The translations under genes and the position numbers were made by a program. This document shows positions 17,939 through 27,402 of a DNA stretch of 64,000 nucleotides, one piece after another (positions within the stretch are counted from its first letter, which is position 1; each line of letters begins with the position of its first letter). This DNA is from Lysinibacillus capsici (lineage in GTDB: Bacteria > Bacillota > Bacilli > Bacillales_A > Planococcaceae): positions 28,728 to 92,727 of the forward strand of contig NZ_PXXX01000025.1 in NCBI RefSeq assembly GCF_003367505.1, read 5' to 3'. The notes beneath the pieces are model-generated. The model ran no database searches, was not told where the DNA came from, and was given only the letters and a program-made list of their open reading frames with translations.

Positions 17939-18763
17939 TTATTTAGTTTTTTGTTCTTTCTTTTTCACGTTTACTATTTCTAAGCTGGAGGAATCAGCAT
18001 CCTCTAGTTGAGTATTGTCTAATACATTTGTTAAATGAAGACCACGTCTTTGAGCCTCTCGTTCAATGTGTGCAATAGTTTCCTGTAGCACCTGAACACG
18101 TGCATACTTTTTGTCATCTCCAGCGACTAAGACCCATGGTGCATCTTTTTTATCTGTCTTTTCAAACATCGCATTTGCTGCTTCAATATACTGAGGTGTT
18201 TTATCTCGATTGCGCCAATCCTCGGCTGTTAACTTCCAAGATTTATAAGGGTTTTGTTCACGTTCTTTAAAGCGTTTTAATTGCTCCTCATCTGAAACAT
18301 GAAGCCAGAACTTAATAATTATGTAATCTCCTGCAGTTAAAATCTTCTCGAAATTATTAATTTCTTCATAAGCACGAGACCATTCATCCTTTGTTGCGAA
18401 TCCTTCGATGCGTTCTACTAGTACGCGGCCATACCACGAGCGATCAAAAATAGCGATTTGCCCATGTTGAGGCAATTTTCTCCAAAATCGTTGTAAATAA
18501 TTGTAGCGTAATTCATGAGCTTGAGGAGCAGAAATAGGATGTACAACATAACCGCGGGGATCGACACGTTCGATTAATCGTTTAATAGCGCCACCTTTAC
18601 CAGCTGCATCCATTCCTTCAAATACCAAGATCAAGCCAATCTTGTTTTTTAATAAAAATTGTTGTGCGTTCAACATTTCATATTGGAGTACTTTTAATTT
18701 CTTTTTATACATCTTTTTGTCTAGTTCAACAGTTAGATCTAGATTTTTCAAATTTTGTGTCAT
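17939..18763 (-). CDS. ppk2: Polyphosphate kinase 2 family protein
   Basis: The 274-residue protein has the PPK2 core: VFEGMDAAGKGGAIKRL (Walker A), VHPISAPQ, FWRKLPQHGQIAIFDRSWYGR (Walker B and lid) and RVLVERIEGF. PPK2 enzymes use polyphosphate to phosphorylate nucleoside mono- or diphosphates; the preferred acceptor cannot be told here. It is one-domain in size. A GGAGTGAAG ribosome binding site precedes ATG 18763. It is transcribed alone. Confidence 0.92.
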   Translation of the reverse strand: MTQNLKNLDLTVELDKKMYKKKLKVLQYEMLNAQQFLLKNKIGLILVFEGMDAAGKGGAIKRLIERVDPRGYVVHPISAPQAHELRYNYLQRFWRKLPQHGQIAIFDRSWYGRVLVERIEGFATKDEWSRAYEEINNFEKILTAGDYIIIKFWLHVSDEEQLKRFKEREQNPYKSWKLTAEDWRNRDKTPQYIEAANAMFEKTDKKDAPWVLVAGDDKKYARVQVLQETIAHIEREAQRRGLHLTNVLDNTQLEDADSSSLEIVNVKKKEQKTK

Positions 18764-18962
18764 GAAACTTCACTCCTTTTATTTGGCTATTCTTATTGTA
18801 CTAAAGAAATATATGGATGCCTATTAGACATGGTAAATTGTAGGTATTAATAGAAAAACAACACGATACATTGTTGGAAATTTCCGTTATAATAAAAAAA
18901 GTGACAGTACTATACTTATTTGTCTTTTCCCTATACAATCTAACACGAAGGGAGAGGAAAAC

Positions 18963-19676
18963 ATGCCTCGGTTTATCTTGATGACAATCTCTTATCTTGT
19001 CTCAATCATCCTAACCTTTTCATCCTTTTTCGTGAACATCAACGGTCAATCTTCGCTAGAAATCGCTAATCGTTTTTCTGTTGTATTTGCACCAGTTAGT
19101 GTAAGTCATGTAATTTGGATTATCATTTATTTTTTACTCGGTTATTGGTTAGTTATGAACATGAAAAAGACAACTTTGAAACAGTCTGCGCTTTTTAGTT
19201 GCATAAATATATTACAAGCATTGACGATATATGTCTGGCACCATGAGTTATTTATTGTTTCTCTTGGCATTACATTACTCTTAGTCTTGTATTTGTTTAT
19301 GTTGTATAATACGTACCCTCTTCATGACAAATCCTTGTTTGGTCGTATTCCTTTCTCTATTTATTTAGCATGGATGACATTTATTTTTATCACAAATACA
19401 AGCTTTACGTTAACGGCTTATGGTTGGAACGGCTTTGGTCTTAGTACGCCTCTTTGGGCAGTGATTTTACTTACTTTAGGAGGAGCCATTGCGCTACATA
19501 TCCGTTTCCATCACTTTGATGTTATGTATCCAAGTGTTTTTATTTGGGCTTATATTGGAATCGCCATACATAATGGTTTTGATGAGCTACTTGTCACTAC
19601 AGCTGCTTTATTTTTATGCGGTGTTCTCTTTGTTGGCATTTTATTTATTAAAAAAAATCCTGCCTACCAAAAATAA
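18963..19676 (+). CDS. TspO/MBR-related tryptophan-rich membrane protein
   Basis: The 237-residue protein has about seven hydrophobic segments. The block FAPVSVSHVIWIIIYFLLG, RIPFSIYLAWMTFIFITNTS and FIWAYIGIAI follow the large TspO-like (tryptophan-rich sensory protein) family of Firmicutes. Typical TspO has five helices and about 160 residues, so this belongs to the longer branch. Its ligand is unknown. GGGAGAGG lies before ATG 18963. Its terminator overlaps the 3' end of the gene. Confidence 0.72.
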   Translation: MPRFILMTISYLVSIILTFSSFFVNINGQSSLEIANRFSVVFAPVSVSHVIWIIIYFLLGYWLVMNMKKTTLKQSALFSCINILQALTIYVWHHELFIVSLGITLLLVLYLFMLYNTYPLHDKSLFGRIPFSIYLAWMTFIFITNTSFTLTAYGWNGFGLSTPLWAVILLTLGGAIALHIRFHHFDVMYPSVFIWAYIGIAIHNGFDELLVTTAALFLCGVLFVGILFIKKNPAYQK

Positions 19677-19696
19677 ATTGGTTAGCAGGATTTTTT
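19652..19696. terminator. Terminator between the TspO-like gene and map
   Basis: AAAAAATCCTGC pairs with GCAGGATTTTTT; the stop codon of the TspO-like gene lies in the loop. A and T tracts on both sides suggest bidirectional use. Confidence 0.8.
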
Positions 19697-19705
19697 CATT
19701 ACATC

Positions 19706-20479
<774 letters not shown>

Positions 20480-20586
20480 CTAATATCTATTCTTTAATAT
20501 AACATAACTTTTTATGCGTATAACGATAAACGCTTTAAATATTGTATGCTTTCCTACTTTGCAAAGTGCTAAAAGAGTTATTCACG

Positions 20587-20619
20587 ACAAAAAAGTCCCT
20601 CCACTCCTGTGAAGGGACT
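20587..20619 (-). terminator. Terminator after thiT
   Basis: AGTCCCTTCAC pairs with GTGGAGGGACT with one mismatch, followed by TTTTTT on the minus strand. Confidence 0.85.
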
Positions 20620-20623
20620 AGCA

Positions 20624-21184
20624 TTAAGCTTTTCTTTGCATTAATTGGGGAGCGGCTGTGAATAAAAGAACACCAACGATAGCCGTTAAAATGGTTGCTG
20701 GTAGCATATATGTACCATTGTAGATGATGGAATAGATCCATGCATTTTGGTCACCCGCATATTCGGCAAAAAATACAGCACCAGCAATTGTATGAGCTGT
20801 GTATCGTAAGAAGCCTGCGAAAACGGTACCTATGATTATATAAAGTGCCATTTTTGTTTTGTTCATATGTTTAGCAGCGTCTAACACTGGTCCACGTACA
20901 ACCGCCGCTAATCCTACAACAGTAAAAGCAACGCCATAATCCAGTAACCCTTGTAGCCAGTGGACGATATAAGAACCAAACATTGTTTGCATAACACCCA
21001 CAAGTAGTCCCGTAGTAAGACCAGCTACTAAGCCCCAGCGAAATGCTATTAACATAATCGGTACCATAACAAGACTAACTGAGCCGCCTTGTGCCCATAC
21101 TTTAAAGGAAACCTGATCCAGTACGAGACCTATCGCTGCAAAAATCGCAATCTCCACTAGCATTAATAGTCTTTTTTTGTCCAT
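20624..21184 (-). CDS. thiT: Thiamine transporter ThiT (ECF substrate-binding component)
   Basis: The 186-residue membrane protein has six hydrophobic segments. The start LVEIAIFAAIGLVLDQVSFK, GGSVSLVMVPI and HWLQGLLDYGVAF match ThiT (YuaJ), which binds thiamine for the energy-coupling factor ATPase module encoded elsewhere. ATG 21184 has GGAGAG seven bases upstream. A frame open to 21346 runs into the riboswitch and is not real. It is expressed under the TPP riboswitch at 21331-21420. Confidence 0.95.
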   Translation of the reverse strand: MDKKRLLMLVEIAIFAAIGLVLDQVSFKVWAQGGSVSLVMVPIMLIAFRWGLVAGLTTGLLVGVMQTMFGSYIVHWLQGLLDYGVAFTVVGLAAVVRGPVLDAAKHMNKTKMALYIIIGTVFAGFLRYTAHTIAGAVFFAEYAGDQNAWIYSIIYNGTYMLPATILTAIVGVLLFTAAPQLMQRKA

Positions 21185-21277
21185 ACATATTCTCTCCTTT
21201 GTTCCGATGTAGGATACAAGAGCAGGAATAGAAAAGCGCTGATATGTCTCTTTCTGACACCTTTTTTCCTTTACGGA

Positions 21278-21312
21278 CGAAAAAACGATGTCAGGACAGA
21301 GCCTCACATCGT
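21278..21312 (-). terminator. Expression-platform terminator of the TPP riboswitch
   Basis: ACGATGT pairs with ACATCGT and TTTTTT follows on the minus strand, between aptamer and thiT. Thiamine pyrophosphate binding should favour it. Confidence 0.75.
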
Positions 21313-21330
21313 ACAAGTGTCGGTTTCTAT

Positions 21331-21420
21331 CCACATCCCTACGCAAGCGTTAACTTACAGGTTCGAAGAGTCAAGGCATTACGTGCCCAGTCTCAGCTGA
21401 CATCATCAGCTCCCCTTGTG
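21331..21420 (-). ncRNA. TPP riboswitch (THI element) controlling thiT
   Basis: The minus strand carries the conserved THI blocks in order: ACAAGGGGAGC, GCTGAGACTGGG, CCTTGACTCTT, GAACCTG, and GCGTAGGGATGTGG. This is the full TPP aptamer, followed by a terminator and then thiT, so high thiamine pyrophosphate should switch the transporter off. Confidence 0.95.
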
Positions 21421-21433
21421 GTCGTTACATCTG

Positions 21434-21463
21434 AATTTATTTGAACACTCTCATTGTACGCAA
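21434..21463 (-). promoter_or_regulatory. Probable SigA promoter of the thiT leader
   Basis: TTGCGT and TAAATT are separated by 18 bases on the minus strand, and the TPP aptamer starts about 14 bases downstream of the -10. Confidence 0.45.
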
Positions 21464-21551
21464 AGGATTGAAGGATTACAACCTTCCATACATCATTTTT
21501 TTGAAACTTTGCTGTTTTTCATGCGTAAATATTTAAAAAGGAGGTACAACT

Positions 21552-21875
21552 ATGGAGAATCAAAAAATTTTAGCTGCCTTTAGTTATCTTAGTATTTTCT
21601 TCGCCCCTTTTATCGTTCCATTAATTGTATATTTCGTGACAAAAGATAGTGATGTAAAAAAACATTCGATTCGTGCACTTGTCTCTCATTTAGTTCCTTT
21701 TGTTTTTGGCATCCTGTTCTTTATTGTCTTTGTTTTTTCCACATTTAGTTTAGATCCAACCTCCAGTAATAATACAGTGATGATTATTTGGTTTGCTTCA
21801 TTCGCCATCTATGCTCTCGTCTCACTAGGTATTGTGATTTGGAATATAATTCAGGCTGTTCGTGTTATCCGTTAA
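21552..21875 (+). CDS. DUF4870 domain membrane protein
   Basis: The 107-residue protein has three hydrophobic segments. The pattern LAAFSYLSIFFAPFIVPLIVYF, then VKKHSIRALVSHL and the end IVIWNIIQAVRVIR is that of DUF4870 (Tic20-like) small membrane proteins of unknown function. AGGAGG precedes ATG 21552. It is followed by a small basic protein gene 55 bases on. Confidence 0.85.
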   Translation: MENQKILAAFSYLSIFFAPFIVPLIVYFVTKDSDVKKHSIRALVSHLVPFVFGILFFIVFVFSTFSLDPTSSNNTVMIIWFASFAIYALVSLGIVIWNIIQAVRVIR

Positions 21876-21930
21876 TGTTTTATTTTTAAGTGAAACAGGT
21901 AGTAGTAATTGTAAAAGGAGCTGTTTTGGG

Positions 21931-22053
21931 ATGAAAGTATCAAACGTTGTAAAAACTGCCGTTAAGTTAGCACCTATTGTTATTCCTATCGTCAAAAAAG
22001 TAATGGCTGCAAAAAAAGGCACAACGCCTACAACCACAACCCGAAAAAAATAA
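21931..22053 (+). CDS. 40-residue basic small protein, unknown
   Basis: The start MKVSNVVKTAVKLAPIVIPI has AAAAGGAG ten bases upstream. The product is a short amphipathic or hydrophobic segment followed by a lysine- and threonine-rich tail. The gene is followed by a very strong hairpin. A frame reaching 21862 has no ribosome binding site. I recognise no family; it could be a membrane-bound peptide. Confidence 0.65.
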   Translation: MKVSNVVKTAVKLAPIVIPIVKKVMAAKKGTTPTTTTRKK

Positions 22054-22099
22054 AACGAAGGCGTATTCCTTTTAGAGGAAATACGCCTTCGTTTTATTT
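22048..22099. terminator. Strong bidirectional terminator before sbcC
   Basis: AAATAAAACGAAGGCGTATT pairs with its complement across a short loop with one bulged base. It overlaps the stops of both converging genes. Confidence 0.92.
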
Positions 22100-25000
22100 C
22101 ACTTCAAAATGGGTTTGACTATGGCCATTTAATGTTTTTTCCACATGTAAAACTGCTGGCATCGCGGATTTCAATTCAGGTACATGCGAAATAACGCCAA
22201 TCATACGACCAGAATCCTGCAAATCAATTAATGTATCGATTGCTTTATTTAGTGATTCCTCATCGAGCGAGCCAAAGCCCTCATCAATAAACATCGTTTC
22301 AATATGAATATTACCTTGGTAGCTTTGAATCACATCTGCCATCCCCAATGCAAGGCTCAACGAAGCATTAAACTTTTCGCCACCTGATAAAGTTTTGACA
22401 TCTCGTAATTGATCTGTATAAGCATCATAAACATCAAGACCAAGGCCACTTTGCTTCGCATGCTTTTCTAATCTATCTGAACGTCTAAGCTCAAATTGAC
22501 CGTTTGATAAATGATACAGACGTATATTGGCAGCTTCTGTAATTTGATCTAAGTAGTTAATTTGTATATAACGCTCAAAGGATAGCTTTTTCGAGTTTTG
22601 TCCATTTAATAATCCATAAAGCTCCTTTACTCGCCCTGCTTCTTGTTCAAGTAAATCAAGCTCTTTCGCTATTTCTTCCACCTTTTTACTAAAGCCTTGG
22701 CATGCTTGTATAAAGCCATTGATCTGTTGTAAACGTTTAAATGCTTCCTCATAGGAAACTCGATGCTGTTCTACTCTTGCTTCCATCGCCTCTAAATCTT
22801 GCTTCTCTTTTCCTTGAAGGTATGTAGCCCCTTCGGTAATCTGAATTTGCAACGTGTGTACTTGTAAAGCATAGTCGCTACATGCTTTTCGAAGTGCATC
22901 CAATTGTATGGCACTCCGTTTAGCAGTTGCATAAGCCTCATAGCTTTCGAAACCTATTTCTTGCATATCTGCTGAAAATTGCTGAAGCTTTTCATTCATT
23001 TTAAGCTGTAATTCCTCAAAGGACTGTTTGGCAATTTCTACAGTTAGTGTTGCATTGCTAGCTGCTTCCTTTGCTGCATGCAAATTTTCTTGACTCACTT
23101 GCCAACTTTTTTGAAGCTCTTCTTTCTGTTTACTAACTTCATTAAGTTGTTGCTTTAATTGCTGTAAAGTTGGTAAATTAGGGGGCATCTGCTTAAGTTG
23201 TTCGTCTACAACCGCTTGTAATTTTGTCCATTCTTTTATCTGCTCTGCTAAATATTGCTCTAGCTTCATATGCTTATTTCGTAGCTGCTCTATTCGGTCA
23301 TGCTGATGCTTTATTTTTAATCGCACATCAGCTAATTGATGTTGAATAATTTTTAATGCAGCAATCTCTTGTTCCACTTCATGTAAAGTAGCGGTGATCT
23401 GTGGTTGGTCTTCTTGTTTAATATGTTGAGCCTCGAGTTGTCGCCATGTATCTTGAAGAAGTTGCTGCGCTGATGCTAAAAATGCCTCTTTCTCTAAATA
23501 CTTACGCTCGTCTGATGATGCCTTCGCTCTTAATGCTTCCACTTGAGCAAGCTCAATAACTTCCAGTTGCTCATTGTGTGCTTTCTGATGTGTCATACTA
23601 CCACAAACAGGACAGGGTTCTCCTTCCTTCAGTTGTTTTGCTAAAATACTAGCTTGACTTGTCAGCCATCGTTGCTGCAAAAGTTGAAGAGCCTCTTTAC
23701 TTTCTTGATAGAGACTTTCTGAAGCAACTACATCCTGCTTAGCTAAATCAACGGCATGTTTATATTTATCCGCTTGCTTGATTAAAGCAACCTGTTCCCG
23801 TAGTTTCGGTAATTGTTCTAAATAGCTTTCATAGGGTTCAACCTGTTTTTCATAGCCTTCTAATGATTGAGAAAAATGCTGTAATTGCTCTTGTTCATTT
23901 TCCAAAAGTTTGACGTTATCATTTACTGCTCGTTTTGCATTTTCAGCATATTGCTCCGCTATTTGCAGCTGCTGTATATTGTTTTCATAGGCTTCAAATT
24001 TCGGTAATAGCGCTAACATCTGCATTTCCTGCTGTAAGATTTGCTGTCGTTCAGATTCTTTAGCCTGCTCTATCTCATATTTTTCTTGCGCTTCTTGCAA
24101 CTTTTCTTGTGACTGCTGTTGCTTAACCTTTGCTTGTTGAAATGCTATCTCTTTAACATTCAGTTCAGCACGTAAATCCTTGCATTGTTGTTCGAGGACC
24201 ACCAGTCGCTCTGCTTGTTCTGCTAAAGCAATCTCCTTCTCCTTTGCTTGGTATAAATCCTGCTGTTGTAAAAGCATTTGCAGCCGTTGCTGTCGATTAG
24301 CTTGTTCATCAAATTGCTCATTTAGCGTTTTTGCTAAGCGATAATATTCCTGCTCTTTTTGATGAAGGCTATACGCTTCTTCATAGTATGACTGTTCATC
24401 TTCTCCACATTTCTTATAGTAGCTAAGCTCCTCATCAAGTGCCTCTGTCAGTTGATGTAAATTTTCGGTATTATCAGCAATCAATGTGAATAAAGCGGAA
24501 GAACGTTGTGGTAAGGCGCCCACAATTTGGCCAAGTAAATGTTCTTTTAATTGTTTGGCACGCTCAAGATCACTTTCTGCTTCTTTACGCTTGGCATCAA
24601 GCTTTTTCGCCATGACACCGAAACGATCTGTTTTAAAGATTTTCCGTAAAATTACTTCTTTATTTGTTGAATCAGAGGTTAATAGTTTTCTAAATTCACC
24701 TTGAGGTAGCATGACAATTTGGCTAAATTGATCTTTTGTGAGACCTATGATTTCCTGCACTTTCTTATCGACTTCAAGCGTTTGCTGTTTCTCTACAATG
24801 CTATAATCTAGCTTTCCGTCTTTTACTTCTGCTAGCTCTATTTTCTTTCCAGTAACCGTTTTATTTTTTTCTTTAATATGTCCTGGCTGTCGTACTATTC
24901 GATAGACCTTTTCATGCATTTCAAAGACGAGTTCTACAGCTGTATAAACTTCATCATGTGCAAAGCCGCTTCTTAGTAAAGCTGTATCCTGCCGGTCCTC

Positions 25001-25174
25001 CCCACTACCTGATCCGTAAAGAGCATAGCAAATAGCATCGAAAATGGTTGTTTTACCAGCACCAGTTTTTCCAGAAATGGCAAACAATCGATGCTCCCCT
25101 AGCTCTTGAAAATCAATTACTTCCGTGTCTTTATATGGACCAAACGCTGTAATTGTTAACTTTAAAGGCTTCAT
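22094..25174 (-). CDS. sbcC: Nuclease SbcCD subunit SbcC
   Basis: The 1026-residue SMC-like ATPase has Walker A GKTGAGKTTIFDAICYALYG near the N-terminus and FSQIVMLPQGEFRKLL. A long coiled coil is interrupted by CPVCG (zinc hook, near residue 520). The C-terminal half has LSGGEKFNASLSLALGMAD (signature) and MFIDEGFGSLDEE (Walker B). It works with SbcD to cut hairpins and DNA ends. Its ATG overlaps the sbcD stop as ATGA, indicating translational coupling. Confidence 0.97.
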   Translation of the reverse strand: MKPLKLTITAFGPYKDTEVIDFQELGEHRLFAISGKTGAGKTTIFDAICYALYGSGSGEDRQDTALLRSGFAHDEVYTAVELVFEMHEKVYRIVRQPGHIKEKNKTVTGKKIELAEVKDGKLDYSIVEKQQTLEVDKKVQEIIGLTKDQFSQIVMLPQGEFRKLLTSDSTNKEVILRKIFKTDRFGVMAKKLDAKRKEAESDLERAKQLKEHLLGQIVGALPQRSSALFTLIADNTENLHQLTEALDEELSYYKKCGEDEQSYYEEAYSLHQKEQEYYRLAKTLNEQFDEQANRQQRLQMLLQQQDLYQAKEKEIALAEQAERLVVLEQQCKDLRAELNVKEIAFQQAKVKQQQSQEKLQEAQEKYEIEQAKESERQQILQQEMQMLALLPKFEAYENNIQQLQIAEQYAENAKRAVNDNVKLLENEQEQLQHFSQSLEGYEKQVEPYESYLEQLPKLREQVALIKQADKYKHAVDLAKQDVVASESLYQESKEALQLLQQRWLTSQASILAKQLKEGEPCPVCGSMTHQKAHNEQLEVIELAQVEALRAKASSDERKYLEKEAFLASAQQLLQDTWRQLEAQHIKQEDQPQITATLHEVEQEIAALKIIQHQLADVRLKIKHQHDRIEQLRNKHMKLEQYLAEQIKEWTKLQAVVDEQLKQMPPNLPTLQQLKQQLNEVSKQKEELQKSWQVSQENLHAAKEAASNATLTVEIAKQSFEELQLKMNEKLQQFSADMQEIGFESYEAYATAKRSAIQLDALRKACSDYALQVHTLQIQITEGATYLQGKEKQDLEAMEARVEQHRVSYEEAFKRLQQINGFIQACQGFSKKVEEIAKELDLLEQEAGRVKELYGLLNGQNSKKLSFERYIQINYLDQITEAANIRLYHLSNGQFELRRSDRLEKHAKQSGLGLDVYDAYTDQLRDVKTLSGGEKFNASLSLALGMADVIQSYQGNIHIETMFIDEGFGSLDEESLNKAIDTLIDLQDSGRMIGVISHVPELKSAMPAVLHVEKTLNGHSQTHFEVK

Positions 25175-26328
25175 TTTACAGTCTCTCGCTCCTCATCTAA
25201 TAACTCCTGTAACATCTCTGTGAATAGGCGTTCCGTATCTTCATCAGGCTGAATGCCAATAATATTGGTGAAGAATGAACGGAATAAATCAATATCTTCT
25301 AGTTTTTCAGCTTCTACTACTTGTAGTTCACGTGGCATATCTTGTCTTAGTACCTTCCGCTCCACATGCATAGCGTGCGGAAATACACTACGAATACGTT
25401 CCATCGGTGAAGTCACAGATATTTTATCCGTCAATCTAACAAATACATAATCCTCACTTGGTGTGAGCGTTAATAACTCCTCTAATTGACCTTCTACTAC
25501 TCGTAGATCTCTTCTTGGCACAAGCTTTCTTTTACTTACTATGGTGTTACCTTGCTCATCTAATTCGATGATTAAAAATCCTTTCTCATGTAAATGCTCA
25601 GATAACGAGTATTTTAAGATAGAGCCTGCATAGCGTATGGTTTCGTTTAAAACAAAATGTGCCTTATGTAAGTGCCCAAGCGCCGTATAGTGAAAAGGTT
25701 TGAATAAAGCTGCATTCACACAATCTGAGCCTCCAATGGAAAGGGGTCGCTCGGAATCACTAGTATTTGCTTCCTCCTCACCATACTTCGTCACAAAGGC
25801 ATGTCCAACAAAAACATGACGCTTACTTGTGTCCATGTCTTCCGTGATATACTCAATAATTTTTTGCATGGCGTCTTGATGAGAACGGATTGATTCATCT
25901 TCAAAGATGTTGCGAATAGCAGCTGGCTCTGCATAGGGCACTAGGTGAAAATGTACTTCCCCATGTTGATCATTCAAAACAATAGGTGCATGATTTTTTG
26001 TAAATTGGCCCTTAATATATAAACCACTATCACTCATTAAACGGCTACCAAAATTTAAACGACCTGCACTATCATGATTTCCCGCCACTGCTAGAACAGG
26101 AATCTTCTTCTCTAATACTATTTTCGCTAATACATCATTTAGTAAATTAACTGCCTCAATAGGAGGCATCGAACGATCATATAAATCACCTGCGATGATA
26201 ATTACATCTGGTTTTTCCTCATCAATCGCTTGTATAAATTGTTGAAGAATATAATGTTGATCTTCTGTCATATAGACACCTTGAACAAGCTTTCCTAAAT
26301 GCCAATCTGCTGTATGAAATATTTTCAT
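25171..26328 (-). CDS. sbcD: Nuclease SbcCD subunit SbcD
   Basis: The 385-residue Mre11-type phosphoesterase shows HTADWHLG, AGDLYDR, AVAGNHD and TALGHLHKAH, the metal-binding motifs of the family. The C-terminal capping domain follows. It supplies the exonuclease and endonuclease activity of SbcCD in double-strand end repair. AGGAGG lies before ATG 26328. It is first in the sbcDC operon. Confidence 0.97.
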   Translation of the reverse strand: MKIFHTADWHLGKLVQGVYMTEDQHYILQQFIQAIDEEKPDVIIIAGDLYDRSMPPIEAVNLLNDVLAKIVLEKKIPVLAVAGNHDSAGRLNFGSRLMSDSGLYIKGQFTKNHAPIVLNDQHGEVHFHLVPYAEPAAIRNIFEDESIRSHQDAMQKIIEYITEDMDTSKRHVFVGHAFVTKYGEEEANTSDSERPLSIGGSDCVNAALFKPFHYTALGHLHKAHFVLNETIRYAGSILKYSLSEHLHEKGFLIIELDEQGNTIVSKRKLVPRRDLRVVEGQLEELLTLTPSEDYVFVRLTDKISVTSPMERIRSVFPHAMHVERKVLRQDMPRELQVVEAEKLEDIDLFRSFFTNIIGIQPDEDTERLFTEMLQELLDEERETVK

Positions 26329-26426
26329 TCTAGTACCTCCTAGTCTTCTCTATATTTTAGCATGACTATTCCCAATCTAGTGAACACTAAAGGTTTAGTA
26401 GTTCTAGCCAAAATTGGTTTTCATAG

Positions 26427-26452
26427 AAAAAAGCATCTTATAAGTAAGATGC
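26427..26452 (-). terminator. Terminator after the SGNH hydrolase gene
   Basis: GCATCTTA pairs with TAAGATGC around a 4-base loop, followed by TTTTTT on the minus strand. Confidence 0.88.
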
Positions 26453-26468
26453 CTTAGATACCTGTTAT

Positions 26469-27371
26469 TTAGATGTATTTGATAAATGCCTTATATCCCG
26501 GGAATCCCTGAATTACGTAAGTCATACGAGGAGATTGATGTTGTGTCACATTTTGCTTCTGAGGCTTTGCTGATGATTGTTGCTTTAGGATTTCCTCAAA
26601 TGACTTGGGATTTGGCTTTGGCAATTCTGCTGAAGAGATGTTTAAAGCATCACTACCACTATAAACTTGTAAAAATGAGTTAGCCATTTGTCGATAGCCT
26701 TCAATATTTGGATGAACATCAGCACTATTTGGTAAGTAGTTGGTTGCATTCAATCCAAAGGCATCATAGACATTTATATAAGCTGCGCCAGCTTGCTCTG
26801 CTTGTTGTTGTAAAATCGTATTTAATCTAACTAGCTGGGCATTGGTTCCTTCTTTTTGCGTCGGATGAACTGTTGGATAAGCAAAATAATACCCTATAAC
26901 ATAGATTTTTGCTTTAGGCGCACGTTCTTCTAATTCATCCAAAATCGATAGCATATTTTTTCTTGCCAAATTTAAAGCGTAATCTGCCTGAAGCTGTGAA
27001 AAAGCTAAGGTCCCTGCATTTGGGTTTACCTGGACAAGACGTAATAAATCATTAGCCCCTGCTGAAATTGTAATAAGCGTCGCATTTGCTAATAAATTTT
27101 GCGCTTCCTCAGATCGTATTCGTTCTAATACATCTGCCGTAGTAAAGCCAGGAAAAGCAAGTTCTTTTGTGTAAAATGATAATTGATCAATCGAACTTAA
27201 TTTCATGGCAATCAAATCACTATACCCTACATCAATTTCTTTGTAGGGTGTTTGACCTGCTGCTAAGGAATCGCCAATAGCCACATAGGTTTCTGTTTGA
27301 GCAAAAGCAGATGAAACCCCAATTGTCATGAATACTATTGTCATACCTATCAAGCTACAAAATCGTTTCAT
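26469..27371 (-). CDS. Secreted SGNH/GDSL hydrolase
   Basis: The 300-residue protein has a signal peptide (first 25 residues, ending SSAFA before QTETY). The SGNH motifs follow: AIGDSLAAG (catalytic Ser), ISAGANDLL (Asn) and DVHPNIEGYRQMAN (Asp and His). It should be an exported esterase or lipase; the substrate is unknown. GAGGGAAGCAG precedes ATG 27371. The frame stays open upstream into the aminopeptidase gene, but that extension would hide the signal peptide. It lies 31 bases behind the M29 gene on the same strand. Confidence 0.9.
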   Translation of the reverse strand: MKRFCSLIGMTIVFMTIGVSSAFAQTETYVAIGDSLAAGQTPYKEIDVGYSDLIAMKLSSIDQLSFYTKELAFPGFTTADVLERIRSEEAQNLLANATLITISAGANDLLRLVQVNPNAGTLAFSQLQADYALNLARKNMLSILDELEERAPKAKIYVIGYYFAYPTVHPTQKEGTNAQLVRLNTILQQQAEQAGAAYINVYDAFGLNATNYLPNSADVHPNIEGYRQMANSFLQVYSGSDALNISSAELPKPNPKSFEEILKQQSSAKPQKQNVTQHQSPRMTYVIQGFPGYKAFIKYI

Positions 27372-27402
27372 CTGCTTCCCTCTTTTCTTATTGACTAAAA
27401 AT

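Noticed and set aside
20624..21346. Longer thiT frame starting at 21346
   Set aside because: The extra N-terminal part is translated TPP riboswitch sequence and has no ribosome binding site.
22094..26328. Frames on the opposite strand of sbcC and sbcD
   Set aside because: They are shadows of long, well-supported genes and lack ribosome binding sites.
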